From: Rhizomucor pusillus
Lineage: Eukaryota > Mucoromycota > Mucoromycetes > Mucorales > Lichtheimiaceae
Reading direction: 5' to 3'
Length of the DNA: 32,779 nucleotides
Assembly: GCA_900175165.2 (NCBI GenBank)
Contig: FWWN02000502.1
Coordinates: 1-32,779 of the forward strand
Made by a program: the position numbers and the translations under genes. The notes below the pieces were generated by a model. The model was not told the origin of the DNA and made no database searches. It saw only the letters and a list, made by a program, of their open reading frames with translations. Position 1 is the first letter of the stretch, and the number at the start of each line of letters is the position of its first letter. Of this stretch, positions 1 through 13,700 are shown in pieces.

Positions 1-15
1 GGTAGATATGAACCG

Positions 16-1235
16 ATGGACTACATCATTGACCAGGAAGAATTTGCTCTTGAAACGATTAGTTCTCATACTCAGTATTTGCGAAAAATGCCTGCAGAGA
101 AATTTCATCGAGCTAACGCGATGCAAGTAGATAAGCCTAGAGATGAGGATTCTCGTATGAGAGATGTGACGGAAAAAAACGCACTTTTACTTCCTACACT
201 TTTTCAAGACAAGGCTAGATTCTTCAAACTGAAGATTGAGAAGTGTATGAATGCTTCTGCTGCAGCAAAACTATTGGGTATTCACGTTCGCACAGCGCAC
301 AGATGGGTCAAACAGTATGAGGAGCGTCCGGACAGCATCTTTGAAAGCGGTAAAAAGAAAGGTCGTAGACGCATTCTGACTGAGGAACACGTAAAGGCCA
401 TTATTGATTTTATTGATGCTAATCCCTCTGCTGTTGTCGCCGAAGTGACTGAGCATTTAAGGCAGCACTTCGATGGTCTTAAAGTCACCATGGCTCTGTT
501 TATTAGTTCATGAGAAATTAGTGCAACTTTTCCCTTAAACAGGTAGAGTTTCAGTCTGTGGAGAGAAATAGCCCAGGAAAGACTGAAGAACGACATGATT
601 GGGTTCGCAAGTGGGAACAAACGAATATGAACTTCATGACAAACTGTGTGTTTCTTGATGAATCTGCGTTTCATATAAATATGAAACGTACGAGGACTTG
701 GTCTAAAAATGTACTCCTGCTGTTGTTACCCTGCCAACCACGAGAGCAAAGACTACGACTATATTGGGTGCTATCTCTGCTTCAGGCTTAATTAAAGTTA
801 GCTTGAGAATACCCAAGCCTAGTGAGAAGAGAAAGGCTGGACAGGAATCTGGATATTTGAGCACTGGTACTGTAACGGATCACTATATTAGCTTTTTGAA
901 AGACACTTCAGATGAAATGGACAAATATCCGCAAATGAAAGGTCACTACCAGGTCCTGGATAATGCTTCTATACACAAGGCTGAAGATATTGCAAAGTAT
1001 ATCATGTCTCGAGTATATCTATGTGCTTATCTACCTTCATATTCTCCTGAGCTGAACCCAATTGAGCAGTTCTGGTCTGTCGCTAAAAGCAAAGCGCCAT
1101 AGATTTCTGGAAAAAGAGACTTTATCGACCCGGATTAGTGATGCTTGTAACAGCATAGTGTTGAGCGATTTCCACGGTTTTGTTTCTCATTCACATAATT
1201 GCTGGGATAAATGCCGTAGTAAAGAAAATATGTAA
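16..1235 (+). mobile_element. Decayed Tc1/mariner (IS630-type, DDE_3) transposase
   Basis: Cut-and-paste DNA transposase relic. The first open segment (16-513) carries a helix-turn-helix around residues 78-100 (KLLGIHVRTAHRWVK), as in the DNA-binding half of the family. The catalytic triad is visible across later frames: Asp in FLDESAFH (codon 657-659), Asp in VLDNASIHK (959-961) and Glu in SPELNPIEQFW (1064-1066). The copy is dead: the frame changes near 495-510, there is an in-frame TAG at 519-521, the frame changes again between about 705 and 765, and once more near 1085-1100, after which the C-terminal tail runs to TAA at 1233-1235. I found no terminal inverted repeats; the left end may lie outside the window. 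Splicing could explain at most one of the breaks. Confidence 0.88.
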
Positions 1236-2494
1236 TGTTGTATGGTTCCAGTACTAGTCAAGAACGTCCAATCAGGTAAGTCTTCGTTTTACAAGGTAAA
1301 CGACATAAAGGTAAGTAGGTTGGTAGGGCGCGACAAGTTTTTTCTCAGTAAGCGACATTTGAAACTGCGACATTGACTTTCAAAGCCTGCGACATTACAT
1401 TTTAAAAATACTGCATGCATTATCGACATCGATTGCCTGGAGAAATCATCAACAAGCTTGTCAGCCGATCAATATATACAACATTGTAACACTTGTTGAT
1501 GTGAGAAACCGGTTGGATCGTTCACTCGAAGACCTTGACGAAGCACCGAGCTTCGGTGTGGGAATGTTGTCTGGATCTTCGTTCAATTATAACTGCTTAA
1601 GATCCAGTATCCCGTTTCTGCAGGGAGGAACTTTGGCTCCCGGACGTCGTCGTTAGGACAAAGATTCACGTATGTCGTTTATAACAGTACTTGGACTACT
1701 GCTGCAATGCTCCACCTGCTGGTACATATAGCACTAAGAGCGTTCGAAAACTTTCCTCTTTTGGTGTTATTTTTCGTTGCAATAATATCTGGTGTACACA
1801 CGCGCGCTAATTTCCTTTCTGGTCGCCTTTTCCCTCTTCCATTTCCGTTCAGTGCTTGTAAAACAAATATCTTTTTGGAGAATTTGTACGGCGCAACAGA
1901 GCATTTAATGGATCTGTGTCAGAATACATTGCTCATGCCTGCATCGAAGATAACATACTAACCTAAAATAGTAGATGGTCTCTTTGCTCTACAATAGGCA
2001 TTTGCTTAGATTTTCGTCGTACGTAAATATGTTTGCATAGTGACGAGAATTGTCAATGGATATTGCACCGATACGATATCTATGCTGACAAACCTGTGTA
2101 AACCAAAAGCAAACGGTTGCGAACAGGATTGGCCCGTTGGTTGCGCTGGACTCACAATCTTATCAAAATTAACATCCGAGTGGTAGCAGTAGCAGCAGCA
2201 GCGAAGAATGCTCGAGAAAGAAATGATCACTCTGGGAAAAGTAATTGTACAACAGCAATAGGACAATGCTCAGTTGCAGATCCCTTGCGGCAACAAGCAC
2301 CGCTGGCATTAATTCTTCTCTTTGGTGTTGGTATACATGGTCGCCTGAAACCAGAACATTGTGGCAGCAGCAGATTATATCTAAAAAATAAACTTTGGCA
2401 CACGCGGGGCCATGTGATGGACGCTTTTCAAATGCTGCCAATGCAGCTAACTGTTTAATTAAGGGTACAAGAAAGAAAACTGATGACTTTACTA
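1236..2494. other. Intergenic stretch, no gene supported
   Basis: Stretch between the transposase relic and the 3' end of the kinase gene. Short open frames exist on both strands but show no recognisable motif, splice pattern or conserved-looking residues. It contains several short GCGACAT/TCGACAT direct repeats between about 1328 and 1430, and a CAG-rich patch near 2190-2200. Confidence 0.5.
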
Positions 2495-4211
2495 CTACTC
2501 TGAGCCTGCAAGAACATAGTGCACAAAGCGGGCGAGATCGCTGGTCGAGCAACATCGCAGTAGTTTGCTTTGTATGTGAGCATCAATTTCACGGAGGACG
2601 TCTCGGGCAGGAGGGCGGGATTGTGGGTTGTGGTCGAGCAGCCAAGCGACGAGACCGCGCATATACATGGTAGGATAACTGTAAACAAAGGTCGGGCTCG
2701 GATCGCTTAGGATGGCAGCAAAGAGGGTGACATTGTCCCGAATGAGGTAGTGAGGCGGTACACGGTCCATCATTTCGATCACCGTGATACCAAGCGACCA
2801 CATGTCAACTTTTTCGTCGTAGGGCTGCTCTCGTATTACCTCTGGCGCCATCCACTTGTTCGTTCCCAGGCGTTCATAGTTGTGTCGATTGATACATGTC
2901 GCAAGTCCAAAATCAGCTACATTACAGTTTGGTTGGTTGGATGCACTGCTGATCAATCAGATCCTGTTTCAACTATAGCGCACTCACCAAGTTTCACCTG
3001 ACCATCCCAGCCCAGCAGCAAGTTCTCGCACTTTATATCTCGGTGGATGAAGCCCTTGGAGTGGAGATGGTCGAGAGCTTTGAGTACCTGGCACGTAATA
3101 TGGATAGTATAGTCCTCCGGTAATCCGCGCTTGCAAAGCACTGCGAATACTGAGCAGCGCATAAGATCCATGGCTATCCAAACATCGCCGCGCCATAGTG
3201 TAACTTCACGCAGACGAATTAAGTTGAAGTGGCCTGATGCCATAATACGTAGCTCTCGCACGATGGCTGATCGATACTCCTTGTCTGGATGCAGTCGACA
3301 ACGTTTGATCGCAAAGAGCACGTTCTTTTTGTATCTGTGGACCGCACCGACGACAGCTCCGTTTACACTTTATGTTTTGTGTGTACGTGCATATTTAGCA
3401 CTACTACATGGTGTGGGTTGACAAAAAAAATGATCAAAACTCACCCAGTTCCGATCTCTTTGAATCCATCGTATTTGTTGCGAGGGTCCAAGGACGAAAC
3501 GGGTACGTTGGGCAGTGCTTTGCGCAGCCTACGCTCGAATTCGTTTGCCGACCGCGGAAGCGGTGGTAGCTGTGGGATGTCGGTGCTGATCCCGGCCGGT
3601 AGCCAGGGGCGTTTGGATATGTTCTTTTCTGGGTTGTACGATCGCAAAATACTCTGATGGCTCGATGGGACCGGCTCGTATTTCAGGAAGCAGTCGTGCC
3701 CAAAAATATTTGGTATTTCGTAATGTCCAGGTGCTCTCCACTTTTCCTAAAAAAGATCGCATATGCATTGTTACAAAAAAATTTTCGCATCATTGTGATT
3801 TTTTTGGGCGTATAGACGGACCTTACTGGCACTCGATGTCGTAGCTGTCGTATCCGTCGACATGAGTGATGGGCGACGGAGACAACCGGTCGAACGGCGT
3901 TTCATGTTCATGTTGATGATCGTTGCGTTGCTTGGCACTTTGCGCAACCGTCGGTTATCTGCTGTCGTCGACGATTTTGTCTGACGCAAGTTGCCAAGCG
4001 ATGCCCGCTTCGCGCCTGTAAGTCCTCGCTACGTACATAACAAATAATGTAAGCTGCGTGTTTAAATTGATCACATCACAAACGTCGTCCGCTACTTTAC
4101 TCGAGGAGGAGGAGGGGGAGCATGATGCTGTGCAGGCTGCTGTTGCTGCTGAACGTTGTTGCAAGAAGGCATTGGCGGAACGACTTCCTGTTGCTTTTGA
4201 CAGCGTAACAT
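2495..4211 (-). CDS. PAK/STE20-like serine/threonine protein kinase
   Basis: Predicted protein kinase of about 473 aa. Exons on the minus strand: 4211-4101, 4028-3822 (a stronger GTAAGG donor at 3826 breaks the frame), 3746-3445, 3367-2988, 2916-2495; introns 71-77 nt. Residues 1-190 are low complexity (poly-Q, poly-P, Ser/Thr) with no clear CRIB motif. The kinase domain starts after DPRNKYDGF, which resembles the PAK entry DPxxKYxxF. It shows the glycine loop IGTGVNGAVV, the VAIK-type lysine (LFAIKRC), a helix-C Glu (VRELRIM), HRDIKCEN, DFG (ADFGLA) and GTNKWMAPEVI. The DFG junction is made by splicing 2988 to 2916. The residue matching the PAK activation-loop Thr is Glu (codon 2875-2873). 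PAK kinases act below Rho/Cdc42 GTPases on actin and polarity; without a visible CRIB that link is inference. The start ATG at 4211 is tentative. Confidence 0.85.
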
Positions 4212-6399
4212 CTGTGGAGCAGACGGACACACACACGCAACGCACAATGCAAAATGAAGTAAGCTGGAAAAAGGGAAAGGAATGGAAAAACGAGAAAAAG
4301 AAAAAGAGAGAAGAAACCGATCTTTATTTGCTGCATTAAAGTTTTTTTTTCTTAGCACACTATCACGACGTCGTCGTCGATGGCTGGTGATGATCAACAC
4401 AAAAGGGAAAAAGGAAGGAAGGGGGTTGCGTGTTCATCCCAGTTGGTGCGTGCGTTGCGTTTGGCTGCTGCCGGCGCTGCGCAGCTCCCAATGAGCGAGA
4501 GAGTGCGATGGTGTACGATATATTCAGGAGAGAGGACGACGACGATGGGCGGTGGCGGTGGTGGGTCTGGCTATACGGGTGATGTGGCGTTCTGACATGA
4601 CACAGGATGTCAGATTAATATGTCCCTAAGGAACGGGAATTCCTTCTCTATCGAAGCTATCCCTTGGCGAATCCTACTCCACCGCACAAAAACGATGCAA
4701 CGCATGTTGCTATTTTCACAAACAAAAATGCAAGATATCAAAAGTGGGGAAGATGAAAACAAGGGCAACTCAAGTTGCGGGATCATATGAGCAGCCAAGT
4801 GGGAAAACAAAAACCAGGATAAAGGTCACAGCCCACAAAAAAGTCTGCACTTGCCTTGGCTATTACCAACACCTCTGACTTTTCTGTTGCTAAGAGATGT
4901 CAGCAGGAGTAGTGTGCTGTCAGGGCTTCACCGTCGCAACCCCCCCCCCGGGGGAAAAATAAGGGCGTGCAACGCACAGTTCGCTCTACATCCCGACCGG
5001 AGTTGCTACAGTTTCGAGCAGCCCGAGCGAACAACCAGCATTGAGAGGAGGATAAATCAACCTACGTGGTTACAGAATGCTATCGGTCTTACGGAAGAAA
5101 TAATGACATGACAGCTGCCGAACCATCTTTGGCGGATACCAGTTCCGGGTGAGCAACGTGACTCTAGTATCTATTTTCTGAATAGAGCATGCATTGCAAT
5201 TTGCCGACTTAAAAGCCCAAAAACCCCTTCACCGCGACCGGCTCGGTTGTTGTTTGTTTGCCTTTTCAAGCTTATTTTGTTACCATTGTTTACATACAAT
5301 GGTTGACGTTAAATTGCTTGCTATAGCCGTTGCTCCTCTTTTTCAGTGCATACAGAGGATGGGATCGAAGTAGTCCTTTTCTTCTATATATCTGAATCTC
5401 CTTCCTTTCCTACTTTCAACTATCATCATACATTGCATCCGGTAGCCAAGCTGATAATACCAATGTTTTATCAGCCCATCGACATCTAAGGTTTGCATCG
5501 TTCTCATGACTGCATTTCAGGCGATATCCAAATTGCCTTTTTCATTCCACTGCCATGAAAAAAGTCACGAGTTAAGCTTTGCGACAGTATCAGGTCGTAG
5601 CTGAAACTGATTACGGACAATCGCCTTATGCTAGATAATCTGTTATTGTTTACAGTGCATTGGACCTTCCGTCCGGGCAAGTATCGACATCAAGAGCCCG
5701 AAAACATAGGACTGGACACTTCACGTGCCGCAGTACGCGAGTTTAGTTTTGTACTGCCAGCGTTTGTTTATTCATAAATTTGCTTAAGACATAATATTAT
5801 TTCGTCTTCGGGATGCTTTGAGCAGCTGACAGTCATCTCTTGTTTTCTGTGCTGTAGCATTCATTACGTTTCATATTTCTTTCCTAGACAGGTATATATG
5901 TGCCTGAGCTATGCATTGGTATAGAGGCTAAAATACAGTTCGTGCTCGCTGTAGTGATCCTTTTGGAGACCCCCCCCCCGAGTTCGTTCCGCACAGGGAA
6001 ATACAGTGCAGTCGATCGTTTGTTCCAGCAGCAGCGATCATTGTAGGAACTGAGAGAGCCATAATTGGAAACATATGCCTTTCCCGGAAGAAATTGTTTA
6101 GCGCTGTGCGGGAAATCTGATCAGTGGCGAAGTTGTTATTGAAGTCAGCGGCCTCGATTATTTTGTGTGCTGTGTTGTGGATCACCAATGTTTCTGTAGC
6201 AGGTTCTGGTCTTTACATATACAGCAACAATCAGCAAAGAATTATTCAGCAACTGCAGAAACAGACGCTCGAGACTGATAAGAACAGCTGTAGGTTGTTT
6301 GTATTTGTTGCTGAAGAGTGCCGTGGATGTAACGGTAGGTCTCGAATGGACGTCTGGAGTTGTCAGAGCCGTAAGTGCTATCACATCGGGTTTCCGTAA
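4212..6399. other. Gene-poor stretch upstream of the kinase
   Basis: Holds the presumed kinase promoter and 5' leader (4212-4600) and then about 1.8 kb in which I see no gene. Low-complexity patches: CGT/GAC triplet runs at 4365-4380 and 4535-4548, a G-rich run at 4548-4572 (GGTGG units, possible G-quadruplex), and poly-C runs near 4940 and 5971. Open frames on the minus strand between 5928 and 6400 may be the tail of the Helitron relic but are not recognisable. Confidence 0.5.
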
Positions 6400-8150
6400 A
6401 GAATGTACGGACATACCAAATCTATGTATGGAACGCCTAAAAAAAAGCGCATTGTTGCATCGGCCACATATGCCAGACTTTATTTTGCCAATCAATTGAT
6501 CCAACACTTTTGAATTCAGTTCATTCAAAAGCAGTGTTTAGAGAGCCTCCAAACACGATAACATTTGGTCTGCTTCCAAATAATCATTATCACTTGGTTG
6601 TTCATAGCCATCTCCAATACGTAATAGATAAATCGGCGAAATTTTGTACACTGACAGCGTCGACATGTTGATTACGGAGCATGTTTATAGGTAACTTGAG
6701 TACTTCCCGCCAACAGGAGCTTCGTCCCATGTAATCAATTCCAGCGCTTTGAGCTTTTTTGTTCCGCAGAATCCATACGCATTGCGCTGGTGGAAGCATT
6801 GCTCAAAGCATGGACGGGTATTTTGAACCGAGCATGTGCGGTTTTACCGGCCGGCAAAAGCAACGCAGCAATGCCAGATGTGGCAACTACGACAGCAACT
6901 TTGCGTTGAGATTGTACATGACTAAAAGAACGTTACACATAAAGGATTTTCCTGTGCCTCGAAGTCTATCGATGAAGAACAATTTGTTTGCTGCATCGCT
7001 GCTGTTCATAGCTACATTATGGTATCGAATATTCTGCGTTGATCAGGATTCCGTGATGCAATCATGTCTTGCAAACGGACGCGCAGGTCGTTTGGATCGT
7101 ATCTATCAAGCTCTCTATTGAGAGCGCTGCTAAAGGTCATGTCTTCACCGACTACTAGAAGTTGTAGCATCTCCAAGAAATCTGCAAGGTATGAACCATA
7201 CACCTGTAGACAGGTATTTAATTCCCCCAATGCTTGATAATAGAGTTCTCCTTTTGATCTGATGATAACTCCATATCTTCCGTTTCAAGCCGCTGCCACC
7301 TTCTGTACAAAGAATCGGCCGATAGTTCGTCACGAAATCAATTCCACAGAGACGCCGGATCGGAGGGTTGGCATTGCGCGATGATTAGTGCAAATAATGT
7401 TCGTAGCTGTGACGCGGATACTTGAAACAATGATGCCTCTTTCAAACAGTCCTCCCATTTCCCATCGTTTCGTAGCAAACCACGAGCTCTTGCAGCAGCT
7501 TGGAAAGTAGGATACGTAGTGCCATCAACAGCCTTCAAATGATCAAAGCTTGTAGCTCCTTTTCCATGCAGTAACAGAAGCCTAGGAGAGTATCTTTTGA
7601 AATCCCGTGGCTGTACGAAATACATACGACCGATCGCTGCAGACGCTTTTCGCCTTGGATTTCATCTCCTGTTCCTGAAGTAATAATATTTCGGTATGTC
7701 AACGTAACGGTACTGACGATCTGAAACATCTTGTCGGTTTAAAGCGAACCATGCAGTCAACGTTGGTTTATGATCTCTTTGTAGTGCTTGCTCCATGTCG
7801 TCCGTATCGCGGTATAGAATGTTTGGGTATTAGGAAGATGGACGGCCAAGCGGCACATCGAAGGGTATTGCTGATGAGTGCGGTAAGCAAGCAGTCTCCA
7901 GCAACATTCAGTACTTTAAATATATCTGGAATCTTGCCATTGCTGTAGTTCATCAACAGTATCCTCTGTAGCACCAATCTGTCCTGCCTTCTCTGCAACC
8001 GCACATTGGCACGATCACGGCCCTTGTATACGTATTATATACATATTTTACAGCTTTTGAGGTGCTGCAGACTTCGACGTTAATGTGGGCATTGTACTTC
8101 ATCAGTAGGTATAGATGTATGGAACTATCATCTATCAACTTGTTCAATTG
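6400..8150 (-). mobile_element. Degraded Helitron: replication protein and Pif1-like helicase remnants
   Basis: Remnant of a rolling-circle transposon polyprotein read right to left in several frames. Recognisable pieces in order: LLMKYNAHINVEVC then KAVKYVY (about 8110-8040); the DSRYI-to-HLPNTQT stretch with CCWRLLAY and CRLAVHLPN (about 7950-7830); LTAWFALN (near 7755); GRMYFVQPRDFKRYSPRLLL followed by GATSFDHLKAVDGTTYPTFQ (7630-7510); QCQPSDPASLW (7345); a helicase entry with NPDQRRIFDTI (7045-7012); a Walker B-like LITWDEAP (about 6740-6720); and VNELNSKVLDQL-like sequence (6528-6490). These match the typical order of Helitron Rep/helicase proteins. Frames change repeatedly and stops are frequent, so it is a pseudogene. 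The terminal TC and CTRR ends and the 3' hairpin were not located, so the borders are approximate. Confidence 0.82.
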
Positions 8151-10104
<1,954 letters not shown>

Positions 10105-10731
10105 AAGAGAACAGAGAAAGAAAGAGCGAGAAAAACGAAAAACGAAAAAGAAAACCATATCCCATCCACGATAACAGTCCTGTCTCCCCTTCTTCCACCC
10201 CTATACAACAATCCCCAATCTATATTATCATCAATGTCTAAAGAAGAGCGTGTCTTTTATCCTGTGAATCAAACTAATAACTTTAAAAAGCTTTTGTTAT
10301 CGTGCAGGCAAGGAAAATAGAGTTGTGTGTATGTTGGTATACTCCTCCCCTCCCTTTCTTGTCGTATTTTGTTGAAATCATGCTCCTTGCTACTTCTCCT
10401 ATCCGTCTCTTGTACTTTCTTAGTCCTGTCTGTCTGATTTTTCTTCTCCTCTATTCTTTTCTTGCACCCACTGGCGAAAGTAACAACAGCGTAGAATTCC
10501 ACAGGCAAATTCGCCTTTGTAAGAGTAAAACGACCAGAAAATTACTTACGTTCCTTTTCCTTTCGATAAACACCCGCCCGCGCGCCCGCCCAAAGGTTTG
10601 GAGTCGACGGTCTATCAAAGACAGCAATAAATCACTCATACTATTTTGTCTGCAGCTTAGCCAGTATCTTTATATACATTATTTTCCTTTCCTTTTTCCT
10701 TTTTTTTTCTTATTGCTTTACCTTTTATTCC
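10105..10731. other. Intergenic region, Rab 3' UTR and chitin synthase promoter
   Basis: AT- and pyrimidine-rich sequence between the Rab stop and the chitin synthase ATG. Purine-rich just after the stop, then long CT-rich tracts up to 10731. No coding signal seen on either strand. Confidence 0.5.
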
Positions 10732-13700
10732 ATGGATCCATTTTATGATTTTCGTCCGAGACGACAGACTTCGCTTTTACGGGACCGGATCGATCCATCT
10801 CACAACAGGCACTACTATCGAACCGGGGAGGCAGCAGCAGCAGCACAGAGTAGACGATCGGCGCTGAGAAATGATCTGCTGGGAGGAGGAGACGTCGTCG
10901 TTGAAAAGTACAACAAACCCACCGAATCCGTCTCACAGACCAAAAAGTGTCCCAGTGTCTGGACCGTCTTTTGCTACGCTGTAACGTGCTGCTGCCCACC
11001 CATTATCATTCGGGCGGTATTTGGTAAGAAAAAGTTTCCCCTAGCTTTTTCCCCTCCCGCATCATCCCTAACTTCCAATGCGTCACCACACCACGTTCTT
11101 GTTCAAACAGAGCCAAAGATAACTAAAAAATGATATTATCCAGGGAAAAAGGACAAGGCTGCACAGTTTGCATTTCGCGAAAAGATAGGGCTGGTCGCAG
11201 TTGTGCTGTGCATCATGGTAGCAGTTGGGTTCTTGACATTTGGATTTACGCAGACAGTGTGCCCGCGGCCTCCACTGAGTTTTCGAGTGGAAACCATCAA
11301 CAATGGATATATCGTTATTCACGGCTGGGCGTACATGTTGGCGTCCTGGAACGACCACCCGGCGATTCCTGACGTAACGGACACGCCAACCAACCCGATA
11401 TATCCGCCCGTCAATGCAGGCGGTTTGGATGCCTCGTTTCTGTTCCAATACGATGATACATTGCAGCAGCGATGCACCCATATTTTCACACCAAAACAAG
11501 AAGGAGATTCGACAGATGGGATATACTTTCCCTGCCAGTTGTTTGACCCGAAAGACATGGACAGCATCCCAGATCCAGCAACATTCTCTAACCAAACAGC
11601 ATGTCACAAATCACCCACCGCTCGCGAGTACTTTAGAGCCATGGTCAAGCACGGAGTGCCGAACAGCAAGGGTGGGTTTGACAAGGCTGGCCGTGTCTAC
11701 TATGACTGGGAAGATGTGATAAATACACCCCATTTGACAGTCTACAACAGGTCAGTTAGCATAAATAGCAACTTAAATTTATACTCCATGAAAATTGACA
11801 TTTGCTGTCCTAGTCATGTTCTCAACCTGAACTTGCTCTATGCACTGCCTCTCGACCTGTTCAACATCCCACCCAATGGACTCGTTGCGTCTGTGTTGCA
11901 AAACCCTAGCCGGTTTGCGGGCCAAGACCTGACAAGAGCCGTTGCGTCGTCGCATCGGCCGTCGTGGCGCGCCGAAGCGACGTGTTTGATGCACGCCATC
12001 AAGGTCGGCGAGATAGACACAGAGAGTGTCGGATGCATTGCTTCGGACATTGTGCTGTACGTTTCGCTTGTCGTGATCCTTGGTGTCATTCTCGTAAAGT
12101 TTGTGCTGGCAGTGATCTTTGGCTGGTGCCTCTCCTGGAAGCTCGGCAACTTCAAAGAAGGAAGGTCGTACAAGGAACGCATGAAAAGAGATGCAGAGAT
12201 TGAAGACTGGACGCAGGGTATCTATCGACCCGCCGAAGCAATCCGCCCGCACCAGCGTCGTTATTCGGCTTCTTCTTACGCCAAACCCAAAAAACGCAAA
12301 ACCATCATGCCTAGAACCTCGCGCTTCACGCAGCCGGAGGCTGGAAGTACCCACTTTAACCAGCAGCAGATCGAGCGCCCTGTCAGTGCCATCTGGAGAA
12401 ACTCGCCAAGGTATGTAAAGTCAACGTATAAGATGAAAACATTGGACCGAATAAAAAACACACACGTTGGTTAATAGCTCCAAGTTTCTTGGTCACTCTG
12501 CCTCCTCGTTCTTTGGCGAATATCCGTACCAGCATCGACCAAGTGATGCTGCAACAACCTCGCATCGATCCTCGCTGTCGTCAGCCTCCAATGCAACAAG
12601 TTGTAGCAACCCGCCGTTCCCAGTATCACGCCACGCCGTACCGCAGCCTGCTCCTGATTACATGCCCTTTGGGTTCCGACTAGCGCATACAATTTGCTTA
12701 GTGACATGCTACTCAGAAGGCGTCGATGGACTTCGAACGACGCTGGATTCCATTGCAACCACCGACTATCCAAATTCACACAAACTCATTCTAGTTATCG
12801 CGGATGGCATCATCACAGGCCACGGGAACGACCAATCGACGCCTGATATCTGCATTTCAATGATGCGAGATTTCCTGGTGCCGCCAGAACAAGTCGAGGC
12901 ACACTCGTACGTCGCTATAGCTGATGGTACAAAGCGGCACAATATGGCCAAGGTGTACGCTGGCTTTTACAAGTACGACAACAACACGGTCGACTCATCC
13001 CAGCAGCAACGTGTACCCATGATAACCATTGTTAAATGCGGCACGCCCGAGGAAGCCGCTGTGGAAAAAAAACCAGGCAACCGCGGCAAGCGGGACTCCC
13101 AAGTCATTCTCATGTCGTTTCTGCAAAAGGTCATGTTTAACGAGCGCATGACCGAGCTGGAATACGAGTTCTTTAACAATATTTGGCGGATCGCGGGTGT
13201 GAGCGCGGATAGATACGAGATTGTGCTCATGGTGGACGCCGACACCAAAGTGTACCCGGATGCCCTATCCCGCCTTGTGAGCTGCATGGTGAACGACGCT
13301 GAAGTGGCAGGGTTGTGCGGCGAAACAAAAATCGGCAACAAGACAGATAGCTGGGTATCGATGATCCAAGTGTTTGAATACTACATTTCACACCATCAAA
13401 GCAAAGCATTCGAATCCATATTTGGTAACGTCACTTGTTTGCCTGGCTGCTTTTGCATGTACCGCATCAAGGCACCCAAGGGACCCAACGGGCACTGGGT
13501 GCCTATCCTCGCAAATCCGGATATTATTGAACGCTATTCGGAAAATGTCGTGGATACACTGCACAAAAAGAATTTGTTGCTACTTGGCGAAGATCGATAT
13601 CTATCCACCCTCATGCTCAAAACATTCCCTCGGCGCAAGATGCTCTTTGTGCCGCAAGCAGTCTGCAAAACCGTCGTGCCTGATGAGTTTCGCGTGCTCT

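Noticed and set aside
1707..1961. 84-codon plus-strand frame
   Set aside because: No motif, no splice partner and no sign of codon preference; probably chance.
2117..2458. Plus-strand frame with an alanine run
   Set aside because: The run comes from a short CAG patch; it lies in the 3' flank of the kinase and shows nothing protein-like otherwise.
11779..12354. 191-codon minus-strand open frame
   Set aside because: Opposite strand of chitin synthase exon 3; composition follows the sense codons and there is no recognisable domain.
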